In this document: one piece after another, positions 14,982-23,474 of the stretch
Position numbering within the stretch: position 1 is the first letter of the stretch
How the letters are laid out: each line of letters begins with the position of its first letter
NCBI GenBank assembly: GCA_023409975.1
Contig: JAEYQO010000053.1
Coordinates: 1 to 28,239, forward strand
DNA: 28,239 bases
Direction: 5' to 3'
From: Bacteroidota bacterium
GTDB taxonomy: Bacteria; Bacteroidota; Bacteroidia; Chitinophagales; Chitinophagaceae
Translations under genes and position numbers: made by a program
The notes under the pieces: model-generated
Databases searched by the model: none
The model's input: the letters and a program-made list of their open reading frames with translations, nothing else
Told to the model about the DNA's origin: nothing

Positions 14982-16112
14982 TCATAAAAGTCGTTCCTGT
15001 TCCCGCAGCCAGCGTTCCGGAATCTCATTATTGCTCGCCACAAGGTAGTCTCTGTAGGAACAGGGCACATAGCTTTTGTCCGGAAGCTGCATCCACCACC
15101 TGTTTGTGCGTTTGCTCTTGAGGAACCGGGTATCATTGCTGGTAAAGCTTACATAAAACTCCACGAATTCACTGCTCTCGGTTAGCCTGGCCTCGCCCCT
15201 GCGCACCTGGTAGCCATCCACGAAATACCAGATCATCTGTGCCAGCAGCCGGGCGGTCATCCGGAAGCGGTCCTTCCGGGGCTCATAACCATAGATGCCA
15301 AAAGACGATAAATGACTCCCCATACCAGCATAACGTGTTAGAATACATGCTTCTTCGCCAGTAAAACCATTCGGGGAACCCTCTGTATTCACTGGCGCAT
15401 CGGAGTAACGGATGGCCGAAAGATCAAAGCTGAACATGTCTGAAGCCCTCAGCACGGGTTCCATCTCTTCAATGTGTTCCCGCACTTTACCGAGTCGGAA
15501 AAAGTCGAATCTCAGCTTATCCAGGGTCTCCAGCATTCTTGGCTGTACATAATAGCTCTGGAAACCGATATGACTATAATGGCGTACAAAATTGGGCTGA
15601 CTGGTGAGCATATCCAGCAGAAAGCTTTTTGAGCTCATCACCTCAGTCTCCTCCATATCCACCAGCATATCTGCTACTGTTGCGTGGATCAGCGTCTCGC
15701 CGATCTTGAACGCCTGGTACTGCTCAAAGGTAAGATCGTGCGAGCCCCCGATTACCAACGCAAGTTTCCCGGCATGGTGCAGTTCTGCCAGAACGGTTCT
15801 AAGTGCGGCGCGTGTGTCGTCTACTGTAGCTCCCTGACGAATGTTTCCGGCATCAGCAATGCGAACATCCGGATGCCAGTTATACATCTGGTATAATTGT
15901 TCCCTCACAGCGTCAGCCGCCTCGGACCAGGGTGCTTCAGGATGCTCACCCCTGGTCTCTCCACAACCGATCAGGATGATGTCTGCCTGGTCCCAGTCAA
16001 GTCCCTCAGCGCCTGCATATGGCATATTAGCGCCCCATTGAAGGGGGTGGAATTGTTGTCCTGCGGTATCCAGATAATGGGTGTCTTCAAAAAAAGGACG
16101 GAGGTCGAGCAT
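14982..16112 (-). CDS. Arginase/formimidoylglutamase-like protein with degenerate metal site
   Basis: The product has 376 residues. The overall pattern is a ureohydrolase fold of the Bacteroidota type often annotated as formimidoylglutamase. Metal motif 1 reads GGSHD (122-126), where the family has GGDHS or GGxHD, so the His is kept. Motif 2, normally DAHxD, reads VADMLVD (146-152) and lacks the His. Motif 3, normally SFDxDxxDP, reads SFDLSAIRYSDAP (228-240), losing the second Asp. A classical two-manganese centre is therefore doubtful; the protein could use one metal, another chemistry, or be non-catalytic. The C-terminal part (KSKRTNRWWMQLPD) is outside the core fold. Nothing in the neighbourhood points to histidine or arginine breakdown. 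Confidence 0.8.
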   Translation of the reverse strand: MLDLRPFFEDTHYLDTAGQQFHPLQWGANMPYAGAEGLDWDQADIILIGCGETRGEHPEAPWSEAADAVREQLYQMYNWHPDVRIADAGNIRQGATVDDTRAALRTVLAELHHAGKLALVIGGSHDLTFEQYQAFKIGETLIHATVADMLVDMEETEVMSSKSFLLDMLTSQPNFVRHYSHIGFQSYYVQPRMLETLDKLRFDFFRLGKVREHIEEMEPVLRASDMFSFDLSAIRYSDAPVNTEGSPNGFTGEEACILTRYAGMGSHLSSFGIYGYEPRKDRFRMTARLLAQMIWYFVDGYQVRRGEARLTESSEFVEFYVSFTSNDTRFLKSKRTNRWWMQLPDKSYVPCSYRDYLVASNNEIPERWLREQERLL

Positions 16113-16211
16113 TGGTTATCGTTCTTTATTATTCTTGGTTGAAGTGAGTCGTTTTGAACCCGGGGCTCAAATTAGGAAGCAATTGAGAAATTTTTACCGG
16201 ACCCGGAAATT

Positions 16212-17186
16212 TTAGTCGAATGACTGGTTATGCGCGGCCGCAATGCGCACCATCCGCTGGTAATCTTCAGGCGAAAGATCATGAAAGAAGAAGTGCACAG
16301 GGTCAATCTTATGTCTGTTGCGGATGACTTCGTAGTGCAGGTGCGGGCCCGTACTCTTGCCCGTACTACCCACCCAGCCGACCACCTGCCCACGCTTCAC
16401 TTTCTCCCCGCGCTTCACCTTCAGACGAACCATATGGCCATAAAGGGTTTCATATCCGTATCCATGGTTAACGACCACATGGTTCCCATATCCTCCGTCA
16501 TCATATCCTGCGGTCGATACCACGCCATCCGCCGTTGCATACACCGGTGTCCCTACAGCCGCAGCAAAATCTAATCCGGTGTGCATCTTCGGTGTCTTGT
16601 AAATAGGATCGATCCGGTAGCCGAATCCGGAAGCCACATGTTCCAGGTTCTTGTTATAAATCGGTTGGATCGCAGGAATAGAAGCAAGCATTTTCTCCTT
16701 GCTCTGGATCATTTTATCGATCGTGTCGTAAGAGGCAGCTTGTACTTTGATGCGGTTCTTTAATGAATGTATGACAAGGTCTATCTCTGCCAGAAGTTCC
16801 CCGGTGTTCCTGAACCGGTATTGTTCCCAGTCTTTAGCACTGTATTTCTTTCCTACACGAACGCTGTCCGGCAGGGGGGCTGATTCAAAGATCGAACGGT
16901 AGATCTCATTATCCTTATGCTCCAGTTCCGCCAGTTGCCCGCTCATCGACTCCATCTGCGAATGCAGCATCCGGATATGCTGCTGCATGAGCAGTATGTC
17001 CTGGCGCATTTGCTTTTCCTTCGGTGAGTCGAGAAAGCGAAAGGCTATCGCTACGATGATAATGGCTGTCACGATGGCCGCAGAGATAAACCCAAAGACA
17101 CGCAACAGCTTCACATGGAGGGGAACCTCCAGTTTTTCGAAGCGCAGTGTCTTGGTATTGTAAAAGTATTTCTTGACTTTTTTCAG
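16212..17186 (-). CDS. Membrane-anchored M23 peptidase (LytM domain), probable CTG start
   Basis: The M23 domain near the C-terminus has HTGLD and HLHYEV with the zinc ligands. Counted from the proposed start, these are His202, Asp206 and His284, with His282 as the other conserved His. A transmembrane helix and a coiled-coil segment (QQHIRMLHSQMESMSGQLAELEHK) precede it. The first standard start is GTG at 17114, but coding clearly continues upstream: residues KKYFYNTKTLRFEKLEVPL are typical of the N-terminus of this family. The only plausible initiation codon between there and the in-frame stop is CTG at 17186, about 20 bp after a TAnnTTTG box. The product would be 324 residues. It likely cleaves or remodels peptidoglycan, or is a regulator of that process. 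Confidence 0.85.
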   Translation of the reverse strand: MKKVKKYFYNTKTLRFEKLEVPLHVKLLRVFGFISAAIVTAIIIVAIAFRFLDSPKEKQMRQDILLMQQHIRMLHSQMESMSGQLAELEHKDNEIYRSIFESAPLPDSVRVGKKYSAKDWEQYRFRNTGELLAEIDLVIHSLKNRIKVQAASYDTIDKMIQSKEKMLASIPAIQPIYNKNLEHVASGFGYRIDPIYKTPKMHTGLDFAAAVGTPVYATADGVVSTAGYDDGGYGNHVVVNHGYGYETLYGHMVRLKVKRGEKVKRGQVVGWVGSTGKSTGPHLHYEVIRNRHKIDPVHFFFHDLSPEDYQRMVRIAAAHNQSFD

Positions 17187-17205
17187 GGGGTGGAAAGTTG
17201 GCCCT

Positions 17206-17213
17206 CAAAAATA
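17206..17213 (-). promoter_or_regulatory. -7 box of the M23 peptidase promoter
   Basis: TATTTTTG on the minus strand matches TAnnTTTG, 19 bp before the proposed CTG start. This implies a leader of only ~12 nt. Confidence 0.55.
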
Positions 17214-17248
17214 CTTGAAAACATTAGAACCCGAAGTGATAAGCCGCT

Positions 17249-17267
17249 CTGTTAAAGAGTTTAACAG
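17249..17267. promoter_or_regulatory. Perfect palindrome between divergent genes (possible operator)
   Basis: CTGTTAAA-GAG-TTTAACAG is an 8-bp perfect inverted repeat with a 3-bp centre. It lies between the M23 peptidase and gldF promoters, ending 33 bp before the gldF -7 box. There is no T-run beside it, so a binding site is more likely than a terminator. Confidence 0.45.
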
Positions 17268-17300
17268 TTTCTGAACACCCTTAAACCTCTGTGCATTTCC

Positions 17301-17308
17301 TATATTTG
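17301..17308 (+). promoter_or_regulatory. -7 box of the gldF operon promoter
   Basis: TATATTTG matches TAnnTTTG and lies 26 bp before the gldF ATG. The -33 region has TTA rather than TTG. Confidence 0.6.
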
Positions 17309-17334
17309 CGTGCCCCTGCAAAGGGTTCATTCGC

Positions 17335-18084
17335 ATGCGCAGCATTTTCATTAAGGAAATCAATTCTTTTTTCAGTTCCATTGTAGGTTATGTGGCCATC
17401 CTCGTTTTCCTCGTGGCCAGTGGCTTCTTTTTGTGGGTCAACCCACAAACCAGTATCCTGGCCTACGGCTACGCCTCACTCGATCGTTTTTTTGAGCTGG
17501 CTCCCTGGTTACTCATGTTGCTGATACCTGCCGTAACCATGCGGTCTTTCGCAGATGAATTCCGGGGTGGAACCATAGAATGGCTGTCCACCAAACCGCT
17601 GCGCGACACAGAGATCATTCTCGGTAAGTACTTCGCAGCCTTAATGCTGGTGGTTTTTGCCATCCTGCCCACTATCGTCTACGGCATCACTGTGGCGAGC
17701 CTTTCAGCTATCGAGGGTAATGTGGACACAGGCGCCATCATCGGTTCCTATATCGGTTTGTTCTTTCTCGCCGCCAGCTTCACCGCCATCGGGGTTTTCT
17801 GCTCCTCCCTCACCAGCAATCAGGTGGTAGCGTTCCTGTTTGCACTCTTTGCCTGCTATCTGCTGTATAGTGGTTTTGAGGCGCTGAGCAAGATTCCTGC
17901 ATTTATGAGGGGCATCGACTACTATCTGTCCATGGTCGGTCTTTCCTTCCACTATAATTCTATCAGCAGAGGGGTGATCGATACCAGAGATGTGATCTAC
18001 TTTATCTCTGTGGTGATATTATTCGTCGCGCTGACAAGGCTTTCATTGAATCGCAGAACCTGGGACACCGCAAAGCAAGACTAG
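17335..18084 (+). CDS. gldF: Gliding-motility ABC transporter permease GldF
   Basis: The product has 249 residues with about six transmembrane helices; the N-terminus MRSIFIKEINSFFSSIVGYV and the segment AVTMRSFADEFRGGTIEWL are typical of GldF. It forms the membrane part of an ABC system with GldG and the ATPase GldA; GldA is not in this window. In gliding Bacteroidota the system is needed for motility, while its transported substrate is unknown. gldG starts only 3 bp after the stop codon, so they are co-transcribed. A -7 box precedes the gene, and a palindrome lies upstream of it. Confidence 0.95.
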   Translation: MRSIFIKEINSFFSSIVGYVAILVFLVASGFFLWVNPQTSILAYGYASLDRFFELAPWLLMLLIPAVTMRSFADEFRGGTIEWLSTKPLRDTEIILGKYFAALMLVVFAILPTIVYGITVASLSAIEGNVDTGAIIGSYIGLFFLAASFTAIGVFCSSLTSNQVVAFLFALFACYLLYSGFEALSKIPAFMRGIDYYLSMVGLSFHYNSISRGVIDTRDVIYFISVVILFVALTRLSLNRRTWDTAKQD

Positions 18085-18087
18085 ATC

Positions 18088-19827
18088 ATGGCAAGTAACG
18101 CTTCAGCTAAACGTAAACAACAACAGCGACAGGCAGTACTCAGACTGCTCCTGCTGGTGGCCATTCTTGTTGCTCTCAACGTACTGGCCTCACGGTTTCA
18201 TAAGAGTTTTGACCTCACTAAAGAAAAAAGGTTCACGCTAACGGAAAGTACCAAACGTATGCTGTCTGACCTGGATGATGTGGTGGTCGTGGATGTTTTT
18301 CTCGAAGGAAAGTTCCCTGCTGGCTTTCAGCGGCTCCGGGAAGCTACCCGCGAACGTCTCCAGTCTTTCAAGGAATATGCAGGTCCCCGGTTGGTGTACC
18401 GTTTTGAAGATCCGCTAAAGGACAAATCTGACGCCGAAATAGGGGCTATCAGCAAGACGCTGTACGATAAAGGCGTGGAAGCCATGAGCGTGAATGTAAA
18501 GGGCGACCGTAATTCCTCCGAAACGGTGATCTATCCCTATGCACTGGTCACCTATAAGGGTAAGTCAGCCCCCGTAAGGCTACTCGAGAACCACATGGGC
18601 ATGACGCCTCTCGAGGTGCTCAACTACTCAGAATCACTGCTTGAATACAAACTCGCTTCGGCCATTCATCGGCTGGAACGCCCCACCAAACCGGAGATCG
18701 CTTATATCATGGGTCATGGAGAACAACTGGGGCCTCATACACATGACCTGCTGACGACGCTTTCAAAATACTATCGGATCGATACACTCGATCTTCCTTC
18801 CGAATACCGGATCAATCATGCGGTATACGATGCGGCCATCATCAATAAACCCACACAGCCTTTCGATGATAAGGAACTGTTCAAGATCGATCAGTACCTG
18901 ATGCACGGCGGTAAGGTCCTCTGGGCAATCGATATGCTGCAGACACCCATCGATACGCTGCAGCAGACCGGCCAGTTCATTACTTATCCCTATGATCTGA
19001 ATCTGGACGATCTGCTGTTCAAATACGGTGTCCGGGTAAACGCAGATCTGATCGAGGACGTGCAGTGTAATCCCATCCCGCTCATCACGGGAACGATCAA
19101 TACAGGTCAGCCACAGATCGAGTTAAGGCCCTGGCCTTTCCTGCCGGTTTTTCTACCCGACTCCCGGCACCCCATAGTCAATAATATGGATGCGATCATG
19201 GGTAGGTTTGTCAACAGCATCGACACACTGTCGAATCTGAATACCAGAAAGACCATCCTGCTTCATTCTTCCAACTATAGCCGGGTGAGCGCCTCTCCGG
19301 TAAGGGTGAGCCTGAACATGATCAAGTATGATCCGGAACCACGGCTCTTCAACAAACCCAACCAGGCGGCAGCAGTACTGGTAGAGGGAATGTTTACCTC
19401 CCTGTTCCATAACAGGCTCCCTCCGGCATTCGTGAAAATGATGCGGGATTCCCTCAAATACAACGTGAAATATGCTGTTGACAGCTCCACTAGTATGATC
19501 GTGATCTCTGATGGTGATATCATGCTCAACTCCGTTTCACAACAAAGGGGGGTAGAAGAAATGGGCTACTGGGAGTATACCCAGTCTCTTTTCGCTAACA
19601 AGAATTTTATATTAAACTGTCTCGAATACCTGACTGACCCAAACAGCCCTCTGGAAGCACGTTCCAAGGACGTAAGACTACGGCTGCTGGATGCGCAGAG
19701 GGCCAGGGACGAAGAATTGAAATGGCAGGCGGTGAACATCGGTATTCCGATCGGACTGGTGCTGATCTTTGCATCAGCCTATCTGTTCTTCCGCAAACGC
19801 CGTTATGAAAAACCAATGAAACATTAA
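18088..19827 (+). CDS. gldG: Gliding-motility ABC transporter component GldG
   Basis: The product has 579 residues. A transmembrane helix follows the basic start (MASNASAKRKQQQRQ), a large extracytoplasmic domain of the ABC-type uncharacterised/IFT52-like fold follows (FDLTKEKRFTLTEST is characteristic), and a C-terminal helix (GIPIGLVLIFASAYLFF) is capped by basic residues. GldG pairs with GldF in the membrane. It is followed after 15 bp by a DUF4340 gene with a similar topology, suggesting that the three proteins act together. Length and motifs are complete. Confidence 0.95.
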   Translation: MASNASAKRKQQQRQAVLRLLLLVAILVALNVLASRFHKSFDLTKEKRFTLTESTKRMLSDLDDVVVVDVFLEGKFPAGFQRLREATRERLQSFKEYAGPRLVYRFEDPLKDKSDAEIGAISKTLYDKGVEAMSVNVKGDRNSSETVIYPYALVTYKGKSAPVRLLENHMGMTPLEVLNYSESLLEYKLASAIHRLERPTKPEIAYIMGHGEQLGPHTHDLLTTLSKYYRIDTLDLPSEYRINHAVYDAAIINKPTQPFDDKELFKIDQYLMHGGKVLWAIDMLQTPIDTLQQTGQFITYPYDLNLDDLLFKYGVRVNADLIEDVQCNPIPLITGTINTGQPQIELRPWPFLPVFLPDSRHPIVNNMDAIMGRFVNSIDTLSNLNTRKTILLHSSNYSRVSASPVRVSLNMIKYDPEPRLFNKPNQAAAVLVEGMFTSLFHNRLPPAFVKMMRDSLKYNVKYAVDSSTSMIVISDGDIMLNSVSQQRGVEEMGYWEYTQSLFANKNFILNCLEYLTDPNSPLEARSKDVRLRLLDAQRARDEELKWQAVNIGIPIGLVLIFASAYLFFRKRRYEKPMKH

Positions 19828-19842
19828 CTGAAGGGCTGGACC

Positions 19843-20874
19843 ATGCAGAAAACGATCTTATATATTCTTCTACTGGCAATACTGGGCGCAGGTGTTTATT
19901 ACTTCGTCATCCGCGATAACGAAAATGTCTTCGGCGAAAAGGAAGCCGGTTTCAGTGTGAAGGATACCGCCTCCATCAGCAGGATCTTCCTCGTACGCAA
20001 CGACGGTCACTCCATCGATCTCCGCCGTACAGATTCAGGCTGGTATGTCAACAACCAGTTCCGGGCGAGGGAGAATACGCTTAAGAATCTGATGTGGACG
20101 CTGAGAAACCAGTTCGTACAGTATCCAGTGCCTGAACAGGCGCATAACACCGCTATTAAAAACCTGGCAACTTTCAGTGTTAAGGTGGAGGTCTACGATA
20201 ACAAAGGGCAAAAGGTCAGGAACTTCTTTGTTGGTAATGAATCCCGCGATTATACCGGAAGTTATATGCTGGTAGAAGGTGCCAGCAGGCCCTATGTCGT
20301 TCAGGTGCCCGGTGTTCAGGGTTTTCCCACACCTTTCTATACCACCGATATAGCCGACTGGCGCGACAGAACGGTCTTCCGGGCTCCGCGGGAACAGATC
20401 AGACATATCGCTGTAAAGTACGATGAAGAACCACTCAATTCTTTTACCATAGATCAGAACGGAGCGACACGTCTCAATACCGAACCAGGCATCCAGGGTA
20501 GCAATCAGCTGAATGAGAAACGCCTGAATACCTATCTCGGATTCTATGAGGAGATCTACTGCGAAGGGTATATTACCAACGTCCCGGGAATGGACTCTGT
20601 ACTGGCCAGCACGGATAAATACTGCACCATTAGCGTCGTGACAAAGGACAACCATGAACAACAGGTAGATATCTATTACATGCCCATCAACCGCAGGAGT
20701 AAAAACCTGGGTACCAATATGGAGGGTGACTATGATATCGACCGTTACTATGGTGTCATGAACAATAAAAAAGATACCGTTCTCCTGCAACATGCCTCCT
20801 TCGAGCCGCTCTTCCGCAAGGCCTGGGAGTTCTATCAGGCTGATGGGGTAGTGGAAGGTATGCAGGCCGATTAG
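19843..20874 (+). CDS. DUF4340 membrane-anchored protein
   Basis: The product has 343 residues: an N-terminal signal anchor (ILYILLLAILGAGVYYFVI) and an extracytoplasmic domain of the DUF4340 type (RIFLVRNDGHSIDLRRTDSG, then GWYVNNQFRAREN). No catalytic residues are evident. DUF4340 proteins are often encoded next to GldG-like ABC components in different bacteria, and here the gene is 15 bp after gldG. It is therefore a good candidate for a third subunit or partner of GldFG. This role is inferred from context only. Confidence 0.88.
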   Translation: MQKTILYILLLAILGAGVYYFVIRDNENVFGEKEAGFSVKDTASISRIFLVRNDGHSIDLRRTDSGWYVNNQFRARENTLKNLMWTLRNQFVQYPVPEQAHNTAIKNLATFSVKVEVYDNKGQKVRNFFVGNESRDYTGSYMLVEGASRPYVVQVPGVQGFPTPFYTTDIADWRDRTVFRAPREQIRHIAVKYDEEPLNSFTIDQNGATRLNTEPGIQGSNQLNEKRLNTYLGFYEEIYCEGYITNVPGMDSVLASTDKYCTISVVTKDNHEQQVDIYYMPINRRSKNLGTNMEGDYDIDRYYGVMNNKKDTVLLQHASFEPLFRKAWEFYQADGVVEGMQAD

Positions 20875-20909
20875 TGCAGAATAAGTAATTTGCCTGCCCA
20901 ACTGACGCG

Positions 20910-23408
20910 ATGGTAAGTATAGAGCAGATCCAGCAATGGAGTCAGGGCTCCTGGCTGCATTTTGAATCCCCTTGGTTGATCAGGGATCTGGTGATCGACA
21001 GCAGAAAGATTAATAACCCCGCCAACTCCATTTTCATAGCTCTTGCCGCCAAAAGGCGCGACGGACACAGCTATATCCAGGATGCTTACGATAAGGGCAT
21101 CCGGAATTTCCTCGTTCACGGGGAGATAGATGTCCAAAAATATCCGGGTTCCAATTTCATACTTGTAAAAGAAACGCTCACAGGCCTTCAACAGCTGGTT
21201 GCCAGTTACCGCAAGCAGTTCGAAATCCCTGTAGTCGGTATCACCGGGAGTAACGGTAAGACGGTGATCAAGGAATGGCTCTGTCAGTTGATGGGTGGTA
21301 GGTTCAATCTCGTGCGAAGCCCCAAAAGTTTCAACTCACAGATCGGTGTACCTATGTCGGTCTGGTTGCTGAAACCACAACACCAGCTCGCCATATTCGA
21401 GGCGGGTATTTCACAGCCAGGAGAAATGGAACGGCTGGAAAAGATCATACAGCCTACCATCGGCATCTTCACCAACATCGGCGAGGCGCATAGCGAGGGC
21501 TTCCTCAACCAGAGGCAAAAGATCAACGAGAAGCTCACGCTGTTCCGTCGCACAAAGCAACTGATCTATTGCAGCGACTACCCCGAGCTCAACGAATGTA
21601 TCATTCAGTACCGAAACCAGCTTAAGGGCAGCGACTATGCCCCTGAATTGTTCACCTGGTCGCAGAAATACCCTGCAGATCTCCGGATCACAGGTGTGGA
21701 CAAGCTAAATGGCAAATCACTGATACATGGTGTTTACAAAGAGGAACAATCCAATATCACCATCCCCTTCACCGATCCTGCCAGCATTGAAAATGCCATC
21801 CACTGCTGGTGCCTGATGCTGCTCCTCGGTTTCGACCATAAGACCATTTCGGAAGGAATGATCCATCTGCATCCCGTGGCGATGCGGCTGGAGCTCCGTC
21901 ATGGTATCAACGATAGTACTATCATCAATGATACTTATAATTCCGACCTCACCTCTCTGCTGATAGCGCTCGATTTCCTCGAACAACAAAGACAGCATCC
22001 TCAGCGCACCATCATCCTTTCGGATATGTTACAGATCGGTAAGTCCGATTCAGAGCTTTACGAAGAGGTGGCCAATTACATCAGTCGCAGGAACATCCAG
22101 CGTTTTATCGGAGTAGGGCCTGCACTCTACAAAAACAAAGCTCTCTTCCGGGCGCATAAAAAGCTGCGTTCGATCTTTTTCAAATCGACGGAAGACCTGC
22201 TCCGGAAGTTCCATCATCTCACGTTCTCACAGGAGGCCATCCTTCTGAAAGGGGCTCGTACGTTTAGTTTTGAGAAGGTCGGCCTGCTGCTCGAACAGAA
22301 GGTCCATCAGACAGTGCTTTCTATCGATCTGGCGGCCCTCACCCACAACCTGAATGTCTTCAGAAGCCGCCTGGGAAGCGGTGTGAAAACGATGGCCATG
22401 GTAAAGGCGATGTCCTACGGCAGTGGCAGCTATGAAATCGCCCACCTTCTGCAGTATTCCGGGGTCGACTACCTGACGGTAGCCTATACCGACGAAGGGG
22501 TTGCCCTGAGAAAAGCCGGCATCACGCTACCCATCATGGTCATGAGTCCTGATGCCTCCTCCTTCGACCGCATGATCGCCTGGAAGCTCGAACCAGAGAT
22601 TTTTAATCTGCGGTCCCTGCAGCATTTTCTGTCTATAGCATCCACGCTGCAGGTAAAGGACTATCCCGTTCATATCAAGCTCGATACCGGCATGCACCGG
22701 CTCGGATTCACGGAGGACGAAATCGATGGACTGGTCTTCTTCCTGGGCCAGAACCGGCAGGCTCGCATCGCCAGTATTTTCAGCCATCTGGCGGGCAGCG
22801 AGGATCCCTCACTCGATGGCTTCACCTCAGAGCAGGCAGTCCGTTTCGAAAGGATGTCCGATCGACTGATCGAGGCGATTGGTTACAAGCCTCTCAGGCA
22901 TCTGAGCAATTCTGCAGCGATCGCCAGACACCCCGGTCTGCATTACGATATGGTGCGGCTGGGACTGGGTTTATACGGTATCGACGGCAGCGGACAGATC
23001 CAGATGCAACTCCGTCAGATCGGAACGCTCAAGACCACGATCGCTCAGATCAGGCACGTGCCGGCCGGGGAAACCATCGGCTATGGAAGAAAAGGGGAGG
23101 CCAGCAGGGATATGTCGATAGCCACGATCTGCATCGGTTATGCAGATGGCTACCCGCGCACCCTCAAAGCTGGACAGGCTTATGTCCTGATCCATGGTAA
23201 GAAAGCAACGCTGGTTGGGGTTGTCTGTATGGATATGTGCATGGTAGACGTTACAGATATTCCCGAGGCCCGCGAAGGTGATGAGGTGATCGTCTTTGGT
23301 CCGCAGCTACCGCTGACACGCATCGCTGAATGGGCAGGCACTATCTCCTACGAAGTCATGACCGGTATTTCCCAGAGGGTCAAAAGGATCTACGTCAACG
23401 AAGATTGA
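20910..23408 (+). CDS. murF-alr: Bifunctional MurF ligase / alanine racemase
   Basis: The product has 832 residues. The N-terminal ~460 residues are MurF: ATP loop GITGSNGKT at 110-118, then EAGISQPGEMERL and the late NDTYNSD motif. It adds D-Ala-D-Ala to UDP-MurNAc-tripeptide. The C-terminal ~365 residues are a PLP alanine racemase: Lys499 in MVKAMSYGSGS is the Schiff-base lysine (the usual motif is VKADAYGHG), followed by KLDTGMHRLGF, GYGRKG and VCMDMCMVDVT. The fusion couples supply of D-alanine with its use and is common in Bacteroidota. The gene begins 35 bp after the DUF4340 gene without a visible terminator, so it may share the gldF operon transcript. It ends at a very strong hairpin. 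Confidence 0.96.
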   Translation: MVSIEQIQQWSQGSWLHFESPWLIRDLVIDSRKINNPANSIFIALAAKRRDGHSYIQDAYDKGIRNFLVHGEIDVQKYPGSNFILVKETLTGLQQLVASYRKQFEIPVVGITGSNGKTVIKEWLCQLMGGRFNLVRSPKSFNSQIGVPMSVWLLKPQHQLAIFEAGISQPGEMERLEKIIQPTIGIFTNIGEAHSEGFLNQRQKINEKLTLFRRTKQLIYCSDYPELNECIIQYRNQLKGSDYAPELFTWSQKYPADLRITGVDKLNGKSLIHGVYKEEQSNITIPFTDPASIENAIHCWCLMLLLGFDHKTISEGMIHLHPVAMRLELRHGINDSTIINDTYNSDLTSLLIALDFLEQQRQHPQRTIILSDMLQIGKSDSELYEEVANYISRRNIQRFIGVGPALYKNKALFRAHKKLRSIFFKSTEDLLRKFHHLTFSQEAILLKGARTFSFEKVGLLLEQKVHQTVLSIDLAALTHNLNVFRSRLGSGVKTMAMVKAMSYGSGSYEIAHLLQYSGVDYLTVAYTDEGVALRKAGITLPIMVMSPDASSFDRMIAWKLEPEIFNLRSLQHFLSIASTLQVKDYPVHIKLDTGMHRLGFTEDEIDGLVFFLGQNRQARIASIFSHLAGSEDPSLDGFTSEQAVRFERMSDRLIEAIGYKPLRHLSNSAAIARHPGLHYDMVRLGLGLYGIDGSGQIQMQLRQIGTLKTTIAQIRHVPAGETIGYGRKGEASRDMSIATICIGYADGYPRTLKAGQAYVLIHGKKATLVGVVCMDMCMVDVTDIPEAREGDEVIVFGPQLPLTRIAEWAGTISYEVMTGISQRVKRIYVNED

Positions 23409-23419
23409 CAGTAATGATT

Positions 23420-23465
23420 GACTCCAATAAAAAAGCCACCGCAGGGTGGCTTTTTTATTGGAGTC
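23420..23465. terminator. Bidirectional terminator, 21-bp perfect stem
   Basis: Positions 23420-23440 are fully complementary to 23445-23465, with loop GCAG. A-run and T-run flank the GC core, so it can end both murF-alr (stop 23408) and the convergent M43 protease gene (stop 23475). Confidence 0.95.
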
Positions 23466-23474
23466 GGTTTCTTC

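Noticed and set aside
14329..15048. Plus-strand frame of 239 codons opposite hflX
   Set aside because: Ser/Arg-rich shadow; hflX on the minus strand has all G motifs.
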